Assembly (NCBI RefSeq): GCF_004124325.1
Contig: NZ_QBDT01000001.1
Coordinates: 2,480,001-2,544,000, forward strand
DNA length: 64,000 bases
Reading direction: 5' to 3'
From: Streptomyces sp. L2
Lineage (GTDB): Bacteria > Actinomycetota > Actinomycetes > Streptomycetales > Streptomycetaceae
Every line of letters starts with the position of its first letter. Position 1 is the stretch's first letter. The position numbers and the translations under genes were made by a program. This document shows positions 34,691-45,440 of the stretch, in pieces. The notes beneath the pieces are model-generated. The model saw only the letters and a program-made list of their open reading frames with translations, did not search any database and had not been told where the DNA came from.

Positions 34691-35242
34691 ATGACCACCT
34701 CCGCGCATCACGGCATGGACCCCACCCGGCACCCCGCGCTCCTCGCCTGGCTGACCGAGCGCCGCGAGGCGTTCACCGCGTGGGCGGGGCGGACCGGCGC
34801 CGCCGACCGCCTCGACTTCGGCGCCGGCTCCCTGGACGTGCTGGAGTCCCTCCTCCGGTCCGCGTTCACCTCGGACGACGAGATCCGCGCCCGCCGTCTC
34901 GACCCCTTCGTCCAGGGCGCCGTCTGGTACCTCGGCGAAGTGATCTGCCGCACGAGGGGCACGGTGTGGAAGTACGAGCGGGACGCCGACCTGCCCGCCG
35001 GCACCCCGATGCCGCCCCTGTTCACCCCGGCCACCCCGACAGCCGTCCTCGACACCCCCTGCGTGGCCCTCCCGGAGGACGGCCCCGAGCGCGCGCTGTA
35101 CCCCCTCAACATCCTGTGCCGGTCCCTCATCACTCAGGATGAGCTGGGCGAGCCGGTGGAGGAACATCTGCGGGACGCGCTCGCGGAGGACTACCTGGAC
35201 GAGGAGGAGGACGAGGACGAGGTCGACTTCGACGAGGACTAG
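34691..35242 (+). CDS. Hypothetical protein with acidic tail
   Basis: The 183-aa cytoplasmic protein has no recognised domain. The middle (LDVLESLLRSAFTSDDEI; FVQGAVWYLGEVIC; TVWKYERDADLP) is reminiscent of small Streptomyces proteins with a DUF3806-like layout, but this is uncertain. The last 15 residues are almost only Asp and Glu. A TACGGT hexamer (34677-34682) 8 nt before the ATG, without a ribosome-binding site, suggests a leaderless transcript. Confidence 0.75.
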   Translation: MTTSAHHGMDPTRHPALLAWLTERREAFTAWAGRTGAADRLDFGAGSLDVLESLLRSAFTSDDEIRARRLDPFVQGAVWYLGEVICRTRGTVWKYERDADLPAGTPMPPLFTPATPTAVLDTPCVALPEDGPERALYPLNILCRSLITQDELGEPVEEHLRDALAEDYLDEEEDEDEVDFDED

Positions 35243-35252
35243 TCAACAACGG

Positions 35253-36170
35253 CTATGCGCATCGCGGCGGTCGGTGCGTGCCGTCGAGAGTGTCCAGGTC
35301 GGCCTGGGACAGCCGTAGCGCGCCGGCGGCGATGTTCTCGGCCAGATGGGCGGGGTCGGATGTGCCCGGGATGGCGAGGACGTGGGGGCCCCGGTGCAGG
35401 GTCCAGGCCAGCCTGACCTGTGCCGGAGTCGCGCCATGGGCTCGCGCGACCGCGCGGAGCCGCTCGTCGTGCGTGTCGTCGGCGGCCGCCTCGCGCCGTC
35501 GGCCCGAGATCGCGAAGAACGGCACGAACGCGATGCCCTGCCTGCCGCAGGCGTCCAGCAGTCCGCTGGTGTCCGCGCGCCGCTGGTCCAGGCCATACCA
35601 GTTCTGTACGCAGACCACGGGCGCGATGGCCTGCGCCTCGGCGAGCTGCTCGGGTGTCACGCTGGACAGCCCGAGGTGCCGGACGAGCCCCGCCTGCCGC
35701 AGCTCGGCCAGGGCCCCGAAGTGCTCGGCGACCGAGGTGATGCCGTTCCTGCGAAGGTTGACGACGTCCAGGTGGTCCCGGCCGAGCTGGCGCAGGTTCT
35801 CCTCGACCTGCCCGCGCAGTTGGTCGGGCCGGGCCATCGGCAGCCACTCGCCGGACGGATCGCGGCCGGGCCCGACCTTGGTGACGATGACCAGGTCGTC
35901 GCGGTAGGGCGCCAGCGCCCGGTTGATCAGTTCGTTGGCGGAGCGCAGCGGCGAGAAGTAGAAGGCGGCGGTGTCGATGTGGTTGACGCCCTGGTCCACC
36001 GCGCTCCGCAGGAGGCCGACCGCCAGGTCGCGGTCGATCGGCGCGCCGTCGGAGTTGCCGTCCATCCCGTTGCCGGTCAGCCGCATCGTGCCGAAGCCCA
36101 GGCGGTTCACCACCTGGTCGCCGAGTTTCCAGGTGCCCGCGGCCGCCGCCGTGACCGTTCCCGATTCCAC
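35253..36170 (-). CDS. Aldo/keto reductase
   Basis: The protein is 305 aa if read from GTG 36170, which follows GGGAGTGGG; a longer frame to 36254 exists. It is a TIM-barrel NADPH reductase. The tetrad Asp and Tyr are in NHIDTAAFYF, and the Lys is in IVTKVGPG. The usual His position reads VVNLRRNG, as in the pyridoxal reductase-like branch. NADPH-site motifs ALRLSQADLD and IPGTSDPAHLAEN are near the end. The substrate is unknown. It is convergent with the acidic-tail protein. Confidence 0.88.
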   Translation of the reverse strand: MESGTVTAAAAGTWKLGDQVVNRLGFGTMRLTGNGMDGNSDGAPIDRDLAVGLLRSAVDQGVNHIDTAAFYFSPLRSANELINRALAPYRDDLVIVTKVGPGRDPSGEWLPMARPDQLRGQVEENLRQLGRDHLDVVNLRRNGITSVAEHFGALAELRQAGLVRHLGLSSVTPEQLAEAQAIAPVVCVQNWYGLDQRRADTSGLLDACGRQGIAFVPFFAISGRRREAAADDTHDERLRAVARAHGATPAQVRLAWTLHRGPHVLAIPGTSDPAHLAENIAAGALRLSQADLDTLDGTHRPPRCA

Positions 36171-36328
36171 TGTGACCCACTCCCTGTCCGTCCGGCCGCA
36201 CGCCGGCTCCGCTCCGGGAGTATGGGCCCGGAGCGGTACGGCGAGAAGGCTCACGAGGTGGGCGAAGAGTCACGCGGGAATGGGGAACTACTACGCTCCG
36301 CCCGGCCGTTGGACATGGTGTACGGGGG

Positions 36329-37465
<1,137 letters not shown>

Positions 37466-37515
37466 GCGGTGTCCTCCTCGGACAGAGGGACTGACGGACA
37501 GGCCAGGAGAGGGGG

Positions 37516-38580
37516 TCAGCCCAGGCGGGGTCTGATCTCCTCGGTGAAGATGGTCCGCTTCTGCTCGGCGGTCAGATGGCAGGCCGACGCCCGGTCGGGA
37601 GCCAGCAGGGGCTGCTCCGACACACAGCGCCCGCTGCCCTCCACCCGGTCCTGGAACGTGCAGCGCGGATGGAAGCGGCAGCCGGACGGCGGAGTGAGCA
37701 GGGACGGCGGGGTGCCCGGGATGGGCGCCAGCGGGGCGGTGAGGTCGGAGTCCAGGCGGGGCATGGAGTTGAGCAGGCCCCAGGTGTACGGGTGCTGGGG
37801 TGCGCGCAGCACCTCCTCGACCGTGCCCCGCTCCACCGCGCCGCCCGCGTACATCACCATGATGTCGTCGGCCATGTCCGCGATCACCCCCAAGTCGTGG
37901 GTGATGAAAATGATGCCGGATCCGAACTCCTGCTGCAGGTTCTTGAGCAGATCCAGGATCTGGGCCTGGACGGTCACGTCCAGCGCGGTGGTGGGCTCGT
38001 CGGCGATCAGCAGGTCGGGGTCGCAGACCAGGGCCATGGCGATCATCGCGCGCTGGCGCATACCTCCGGAGAACTGGTGCGGGTAGTCCTTGGCCCGCTC
38101 GCGCGGGTTGGGGATGCCGACCTTGCCGAGCATCTCCACGGCGCGTTCCCAGCCCTCCTTCTTGGAGGCCCGGTTGTGCTTGATGTACGGCTCGGCGATC
38201 TGCCGGCCGACGGTGTAGTAAGGGGAGAGTGCGGTCAGCGGGTCCTGGAAGATCATGGCGGCCTTGTTGCCGCGCAGTTTCTCCAGTTCGGACTCGCGTG
38301 CCGTCGTCAGCTCCTGGCCGTCGAGCAGGATCTCGCCCTCGACGGTGGTGAACACGGGGTTGTGCAGGCCGAGGATGGTCAGGTTGGTGACCGACTTCCC
38401 CGAGCCCGACTCCCCCACGATGCCGAGGGTCTTGCCGCGCCGCACGTCGAAGGAGAGCCCGTCCACGGCCCGTACGACGCCGTCCTCGGTCTTGAAGCTG
38501 ACATGCAGGTCCCGTACCGACAGCAGGGGGCCGGTGCCGGCCGGGCCCGTGGTCCCGGCCTCCTTGGTCACAGTGGTCAC
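37516..38580 (-). CDS. bldKD: Oligopeptide importer ATPase BldKD (OppD-like)
   Basis: The 354-aa ATPase has Walker [10 protein letters not shown], signature FSGGMRQR, Walker [13 protein letters not shown] and Cys motif [17 protein letters not shown] 20-residue Thr/Gly/Pro start ([17 protein letters not shown]) distinguishes it from the paralogue at 19182-20219. It lies 10 bp after the permease gene and 50 bp before the last ATPase gene. Confidence 0.85.
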   Translation of the reverse strand: MTTVTKEAGTTGPAGTGPLLSVRDLHVSFKTEDGVVRAVDGLSFDVRRGKTLGIVGESGSGKSVTNLTILGLHNPVFTTVEGEILLDGQELTTARESELEKLRGNKAAMIFQDPLTALSPYYTVGRQIAEPYIKHNRASKKEGWERAVEMLGKVGIPNPRERAKDYPHQFSGGMRQRAMIAMALVCDPDLLIADEPTTALDVTVQAQILDLLKNLQQEFGSGIIFITHDLGVIADMADDIMVMYAGGAVERGTVEEVLRAPQHPYTWGLLNSMPRLDSDLTAPLAPIPGTPPSLLTPPSGCRFHPRCTFQDRVEGSGRCVSEQPLLAPDRASACHLTAEQKRTIFTEEIRPRLG

Positions 38581-38590
38581 GACAGCGCTC

Positions 38591-39571
38591 CTAGGACAGC
38601 CGCACGCGCGGGTCGATGAAGGCGTAGGCGGCGTCGACGATGATGTTGAACAGCAGGATCATGGCGGCGGAGAAGAGCATGACGCCGAGCAGCAGTGGCA
38701 GGTCGCTGAAGAAGACCGCCTGCACGGCGAGCTGGCCGAGTCCGGGCAGGCTGAACGTGGTCTCGGTGATGATCGCGCCGCCGAGCAGGGAGCCCAGGTC
38801 GATGCCGAAGATGGTGACGATGGGGATCAGCGAGCCCCGCCAGGCGTAGCGGAAGAAGACGTACCGCCGGGACATGCCCTTGGCGCGGGCGGTGCGGACG
38901 TGTTCCTCCTGGAGCTGTTCGATCATCGAGGAGCGGGCCATACGGGTGTACTGCGCGGCGAAGATCGTGGAGAGGACCACCCAGGGGATGATCAGTCCGC
39001 TGAACCACGTGACGGGGTCGGCGGTGAAGTTGTTGTAGGCCGGTTTGTCGAACCAGTGGGTCTGGTAGACGAGGACCGCGAGGGCCAGCGGGCCGAGGAA
39101 GTAGATCTGCATCGAGCTGAGCACCATCGCGCCGGCGGTGGCCGTCTTGTCGATGACCGTGCCGCGCCGCCAGGCGGCCAGCAGGCCGGCCCCGAGGCCG
39201 ACGATCAGGAAGCAGATCGCGCCGCCCAGCGTCAGCGAGAAGGTGGTGGGCAGGCGGTCCATCAGGGTCGCCCAGACCTGCTCGTTGGTGTGGTACGAGT
39301 ACCCGAAGCAGGGGGCGGGACAGGGGCCCTGGGCGAACTGGCTGCTGCCCAGGACGAGGTTGTGCAGGAAGATCCAGTACTGCTCGGGGATCGACTTGTC
39401 CAGGCCGAGCACATGGTGGATGTTCGCGATGGCGCCGGGGTTGCAGGTCTTGCCGCACATCAGCAGCGCCGGGTCCCTGGGCATCCCGAAGAAGATGAGG
39501 AACGCGACGATGCTGAGCAGGAACAGGATGACGACGGCACCGAGGGTCCGGCGGACGAGGAAGCGCAGCAT
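38591..39571 (-). CDS. bldKC: Oligopeptide importer permease BldKC (OppB-like)
   Basis: The 326-aa permease begins MLRFLVRRTLGAVVILF, with periplasmic loop LLMCGKTCNPGAIANIHH, EAA loop HVRTARAKGMSRRYV and the ending AAYAFIDPRVRLS. It has six helices. It is paralogous to the 18155-19135 permease over its whole length. It is separated from the binding-protein gene by a hairpin. Confidence 0.85.
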   Translation of the reverse strand: MLRFLVRRTLGAVVILFLLSIVAFLIFFGMPRDPALLMCGKTCNPGAIANIHHVLGLDKSIPEQYWIFLHNLVLGSSQFAQGPCPAPCFGYSYHTNEQVWATLMDRLPTTFSLTLGGAICFLIVGLGAGLLAAWRRGTVIDKTATAGAMVLSSMQIYFLGPLALAVLVYQTHWFDKPAYNNFTADPVTWFSGLIIPWVVLSTIFAAQYTRMARSSMIEQLQEEHVRTARAKGMSRRYVFFRYAWRGSLIPIVTIFGIDLGSLLGGAIITETTFSLPGLGQLAVQAVFFSDLPLLLGVMLFSAAMILLFNIIVDAAYAFIDPRVRLS

Positions 39572-39604
39572 GGCAGGGGCAGCTCTCTGACGTCGGCGGT
39601 CCGG

Positions 39605-39649
39605 CCGGTACCCGGCGCTCCCCCTGGTGGGCGGTGCGCCGGGTACCGG
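39605..39649 (-). terminator. 14-bp-stem hairpin between bldKB and bldKC
   Basis: CCGGTACCCGGCGC and GCGCCGGGTACCGG pair perfectly around a 17-nt loop, 10 bp after the binding-protein stop. It is at the same operon position as the hairpin at 18071-18097. It probably causes partial termination or mRNA 3'-end protection. Confidence 0.65.
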
Positions 39650-39659
39650 GCGGGGACGG

Positions 39660-41468
39660 TTACTTGATGAAGAGGCGACGCGGGTCGACGCCGCCGATCA
39701 CGTCGTCGTAGACGAGGCCGCCGACCTTGGAACCGGCGATCTGGGTCTGCTTGTAGTACGCGGTCGGGACGACGTTGACGACGTCCTTCACCAGGTACTG
39801 GTCGACCTTCTCCCACTCGGCCGCCGACTTGACCGGGTCGGTGATCTTGTTGATCCGGTCGATGTCGCTGTTGACCTTCGGGTCGTTGATCTGCGAGTAG
39901 TTCGTCGCACCGTCGGCGATCGCGCGGCCGTCGTACAGCGGCGGGATCACGGTGGAGGCGGACGGCCAGTCGGCACCCCACGCGGTGTGGAAGATGTCGT
40001 AGTTGTTGTTCAGCTTGGAGACCTGGTCGTAGAACGTCTCGGCCGGGATCTCCTGGCGCTGGACGTCGAAGCCGGCCTTCTTCAGGCCCGCCGCCATGGC
40101 GGTGGAGTACTGCTGGCCCTCGGGGGTGTTGATGTAGCCGAAGGTGAGCTTCATGCCGACCTTGCCGGCCTTCTTCAGCAGCGCCTTGGCCTTGGCCGGG
40201 TCACCGGCGGGCTTCTTCTTCTTGCCCCACGGGTCGAACGTCGGGTCGTAGCCGGAGACGGTCGGCGAGATCAGTCCGCCGGCGACCTCCATCGCGTCGG
40301 TGCCGCCGTAGGCGCGGACGAACGGGGTGATGGGCAGCGCGTAGGCGATGGCCTCACGCACCGTCTTGTCCTGCATGGCCTTGTGGCTCATGTTGATGTT
40401 CATCTGGCCGACGTACGGCTGGTAGCCGGAGACCGTGCGGGACTTCATCTTCGGGTCGCGCAGCACCTGGGACAGGTTGCCCGCGTCGACCTGGTTGTTG
40501 AAGCTGATGCCGGTCTTGTCGGCGCCGGTGTCCGCCAGCAGGGCCTTGGTGGAGGTCTCGAACTGCTGGTTGAAGGTGAAGTTGAACTGGTTGATGTACT
40601 GGTGGCGGATCGGGTCCGTCTTCGGGTCCCAGTTGGTGTTCTTCACCAGCACCATGGACTTGCCGGACTTGAACGACTGGATCTTGTACGGCCCGGTCGC
40701 GAGCGGCGCGCGGTCGTACTTCTGCTTGGTGTCGCCCTTCTCCGAGACGATCGAGTAGCCCGCCATGGCCAGCGCGTACGGCAGGTCGGGGTGCGGGGTC
40801 TTGAAGTGGAAGACGATCGTCTTGGCGTCGGGGGTCGACAGGACCGAGTCGGGCAGGTGCTTGCCCTTGTACGGGCCGTCCTTGAGGAGCGAGCGGTACT
40901 TGGCGCCCGGGGTGTTCGCCAGCCACTGCTGGAGGTAGGTGGGGCCCTGGTTGATGAAGGGGGCGAAGAGGCGCTCGACGGTGTGCCGGACGTCCTTGGA
41001 GGTGATCGGCGTGCCGTCCTGGAACTTGATGTCGTCCTTGAGCGTGTACTTCCAGGTCTTGCCGCCGTCGGTGGTGGTGCCGGAGTCGGTGGCGAGGTCG
41101 CCGACCACCTCGTGCTGCCGGCCGTCGTCGCTCGTCGACTTGTAGCCGGTGAGGCCTCTGTGCAGAAGCTGCGCGACCGACATCTCGTCGGAGACGTAGA
41201 TCTGCGCCGGGTCCAGGTGCGCGTAGCTGTCGCGCTGGAGGACCTCCATGGTGCCGCCCGGTTTGGCCCCGGGCACGGCGGCCGCGGGGCCCGTGGAGTC
41301 CGACGCGTCGCCGAACTTGATGGAGGCCTGCTGGCGTTTGGCGCTCTGCTGGTCCTTCTTGCTGTCACCGCCGGTGTCGCTGCCGCCCTTGCTGCAACCG
41401 GTGAGCACAAGAGCTCCGGCCGCGAGCACGGAGAGTGCGCCGTATGCGTGGCGTCCGCCCCTACTCAT
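39660..41468 (-). CDS. bldKB: Oligopeptide-binding lipoprotein BldKB (SBP family 5)
   Basis: The protein is 602 aa from ATG 41468 (MSRGGRHAYG); the frame extends 10 codons upstream into the repeats. It has a Sec-type lipoprotein signal with lipobox LVLTGC (Cys25), then a Gly/Ser/Lys linker and an SBP_bac_5 body (AHLDPAQIYVSDEMSVAQLL; DVRHTVERLFAPFINQGPTY). The length is close to S. coelicolor BldKB (about 600 aa). It has a paralogue at 16301-18055 with a Tat signal. It binds extracellular oligopeptides. Confidence 0.85.
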   Translation of the reverse strand: MSRGGRHAYGALSVLAAGALVLTGCSKGGSDTGGDSKKDQQSAKRQQASIKFGDASDSTGPAAAVPGAKPGGTMEVLQRDSYAHLDPAQIYVSDEMSVAQLLHRGLTGYKSTSDDGRQHEVVGDLATDSGTTTDGGKTWKYTLKDDIKFQDGTPITSKDVRHTVERLFAPFINQGPTYLQQWLANTPGAKYRSLLKDGPYKGKHLPDSVLSTPDAKTIVFHFKTPHPDLPYALAMAGYSIVSEKGDTKQKYDRAPLATGPYKIQSFKSGKSMVLVKNTNWDPKTDPIRHQYINQFNFTFNQQFETSTKALLADTGADKTGISFNNQVDAGNLSQVLRDPKMKSRTVSGYQPYVGQMNINMSHKAMQDKTVREAIAYALPITPFVRAYGGTDAMEVAGGLISPTVSGYDPTFDPWGKKKKPAGDPAKAKALLKKAGKVGMKLTFGYINTPEGQQYSTAMAAGLKKAGFDVQRQEIPAETFYDQVSKLNNNYDIFHTAWGADWPSASTVIPPLYDGRAIADGATNYSQINDPKVNSDIDRINKITDPVKSAAEWEKVDQYLVKDVVNVVPTAYYKQTQIAGSKVGGLVYDDVIGGVDPRRLFIK

Positions 41469-41490
41469 CACGAGGATTCCCACCCATCTG

Positions 41491-41550
41491 TGTGTCACCA
41501 GTGCGATCTCTGTGTCACCAGTGCGAATGAATGACGTGCGAATGAATGAC
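41491..41550 (-). repeat. Stacked direct repeats between bldKA and bldKB
   Basis: TGTGTCACCAGTGCGA occurs at 41491-41506 and 41511-41526 (20-bp period). GTGCGAATGAATGAC occurs at 41521-41535 and 41536-41550 (15-bp period). They fill the 154-bp gap before the bldKB start and may hold an internal promoter or operator. Confidence 0.8.
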
Positions 41551-41622
41551 GTGCGTGTGAAACGACGTGCGCACGAACGAGTTGCCGTGCGATTCGAGCC
41601 GGTTTGAGGTGCGAGTGCCGGG

Positions 41623-42657
41623 TCAGCGAGCCGACTTGGGGTCGAAGGCGTCCCTGACCGAGTCCCCGAGCAGGTTGAACGCGACGATGAAGATGATCAT
41701 CGAGACGCCGGGGAAGAACATGTAGGTGATGTCGTTCTGCATCACCAGCTCCGTGGAGGCCTTGGAGAACATCTGGCCCCAGTCGGGCGTGGGTTCGACG
41801 ATGCCCACCCCCAGGAAGGACAGTCCCGCCTCGGCGGTCACGAAGCCCGGCAGCAGGTACGTCGCCTGCACCAGCAGCGGGGTGACCACGTTGGGCAGCA
41901 TCTCCCTGCGGATGATCCGCCACGGTGACGCGCCGCTCACCTTGGCCGCCTCGATGAACTCCCGTTCCCGCAGGGCGAGCGCGGTGCCGCGCAGGATGCG
42001 CCCGAGGCCCATCCAGCCCAGGAACCACTGGACGAGGATCAGGGCGACCACCCGGACGTAGGTCGGTGTCTCGTCGCGCGGGCTCACGAAGAGGGAGACC
42101 ACGACCGGCATGCTCGCGATGAAGAACAGCTGGGCCGGGAAGGCGAGGAGGAAGTCGATGACCCGGCCGATGAAGTAGTCGGTCTTGCCGCCGGCGTAGC
42201 CGGCCGTGACGCCCAGCAGGATGGCGGTCACGACGACCGCGATGGTGACGGCGACCGAGATCATCAGCGAGGTGCGGATGCCGTAGATGAGCTTGGTGAA
42301 GACGTCGTAGCCGTTGCCGGGTTCGAGGCCGAACCAGAACTCGCCGCTGATACCGCCGTTGGGCTGCACCGGCACACCCGCGCTGTCGAACAGTTCCGGA
42401 CGCTCGTCGGCGTAGACGGTGTAAGGATTCTTCCCGTAGAGCTTGGCGATGAGCGGCGCGCAGATTCCGACCAGGAAGAAGAAGCCCACGACGTAGGCCG
42501 AGATGACGCCCGTGCGGTCGCGTTTGAAGCGCGTCCACATGAGCCGGCCGGGAGACCGGCCTTCGAGCTTGACGTCCTCGGACTTCGTCTTCGGCTGTGG
42601 TTCGCCGTCGACGACGACCGAAGTCCCGCCGCCCTCAATGTCGATAGGACTTGTCAC
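41623..42657 (-). CDS. bldKA: Oligopeptide importer permease BldKA (OppC-like)
   Basis: The 344-aa permease has a GTG start. The cytoplasmic extension ends EGRSPGRLMWTRFKRDRTG, followed by six helices, the motif FGLEPGNGYDVF, EAA loop EREFIEAAKVSGASPWRI and the end GDSVRDAFDPKSAR. It is the first gene of the operon next to typA. The start has only a weak ribosome-binding site (GGAC). It is paralogous to the 15193-16221 permease. Confidence 0.85.
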   Translation of the reverse strand: MTSPIDIEGGGTSVVVDGEPQPKTKSEDVKLEGRSPGRLMWTRFKRDRTGVISAYVVGFFFLVGICAPLIAKLYGKNPYTVYADERPELFDSAGVPVQPNGGISGEFWFGLEPGNGYDVFTKLIYGIRTSLMISVAVTIAVVVTAILLGVTAGYAGGKTDYFIGRVIDFLLAFPAQLFFIASMPVVVSLFVSPRDETPTYVRVVALILVQWFLGWMGLGRILRGTALALREREFIEAAKVSGASPWRIIRREMLPNVVTPLLVQATYLLPGFVTAEAGLSFLGVGIVEPTPDWGQMFSKASTELVMQNDITYMFFPGVSMIIFIVAFNLLGDSVRDAFDPKSAR

Positions 42658-42752
42658 GGTTCGTCCGTTTCACAGGTATGAGTGTGAGAGGTGCCCGGGT
42701 ACTCCGAGTACGCGCGAAATCCCTGTCGGACGCGCGTAGTTGAACGGCCGCA

Positions 42753-42803
42753 CTAAACGGCCGGGCTACTCCTCACCCACCTGGCGTTCGTGACACCGCG
42801 CAT
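42753..42803 (-). pseudogene. Remnant of an SBP gene 5' end (or leader peptide) upstream of bldKA
   Basis: A 16-codon frame (MRGVTNARWVRSSPAV, then TAG) follows a perfect GAGGAGG 7 nt before the ATG. It matches the start of the 13050-14687 binding protein (MRGITHARWAAGAVAV) in protein and DNA. The similarity also covers an upstream TCGGTGA-ACACG block, with a 9-nt insertion between. The match fades after about codon 10. The likely origin is a lost copy of the peptide-binding gene. Function as a translated leader 95 bp before bldKA is possible. Confidence 0.6.
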
Positions 42804-43154
42804 GGGGGTTCCTCCTCATGACTTCACGTGTTCACCGACAGGAGGGGGTTCGACGTCTGCCCTCCGACACCCCTGACGGAGGGTCAAACACCCCCTGGTG
42901 CTCGTGAGTCGGCGCTGTCCCCACAGCGCGAGACCCATTGACCCGAGCGCTACGCGGCTAACTATCTGCCATGAGCCAGGTGGCGACCACCGGTCGCAGA
43001 TCTCAATTCAGTCACAGCTGGCGCCTAGATCTTCCGAAAAATGGACAAACTGTTCGCCGGGAGAAGGCCGCGAAACGGACGTGTTGCCTGGCTAGCGGGC
43101 CTGGACGTCCGCATTCCGGACAATGATCGCGTGCCGGACGCCAAAAACGGGTTG
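42804..43154. other. Intergenic region between typA terminator and bldKA remnant
   Basis: The 350 bp hold no credible gene. On the minus strand GATAGT (near 42961-42966) is a possible -10 but lacks a good -35. The bldK promoter should lie here. Several G/C palindromic patches are present without clear meaning. Confidence 0.5.
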
Positions 43155-43195
43155 CAAAAAGCCCGGGCACCCCCATCATGGGGGCACCCGGGCTC
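43155..43195 (-). terminator. Terminator of typA
   Basis: On the minus strand, GCCCGGG and CCCCC arms pair around CATCATG-type centre sequence, with one 2-bp internal mismatch, and are followed by a run of five T. It lies 15 bp after the typA stop. Confidence 0.85.
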
Positions 43196-43209
43196 AGGGG
43201 CCTGGTCGA

Positions 43210-45117
<1,908 letters not shown>

Positions 45118-45377
45118 AGTGCGGCGAACTCCCAGAGTGGTGAGGAGGCCCTGCTGAGTACGTCCGTGTGACGCGGGCCTGCCGGGCTGGACACGCCACG
45201 GCCTCACCCCATGGTACGGGTCCGCTGCCGCTGGGGCTCGCCGGGGCGGGTCGGCCCAGTTCAGCCCCGTTGCGTGGGCACCCGGCGTTGTCCGCTGTGC
45301 CCACCCGTTCCGCCCTGCGGAACGCCTGCCCACAGCGGTGGGGGGCACCTGTCAGCGCCGGTCAGCTGGTCCCGCCC

Positions 45378-45430
45378 AGGGGCGCGGGGAACTGCGCGAA
45401 CGGCCCCCACCGGCCCGCACCCGGCGACGA
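45378..45430. repeat. Second copy of the dispersed Streptomyces-type repeat
   Basis: AGGGGCGCGGGGAACTGCGC and, after a short variable part, CCCACCGGCCCGCA repeat the right arm and flank of the 2151-2246 element. The left arm is missing here. It lies 11 bp after the stop side of the orphan binding-protein gene. The rest of the 45118-45440 gap holds only the typA leader and no gene. Confidence 0.8.
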
Positions 45431-45440
45431 ACCCGAACCC

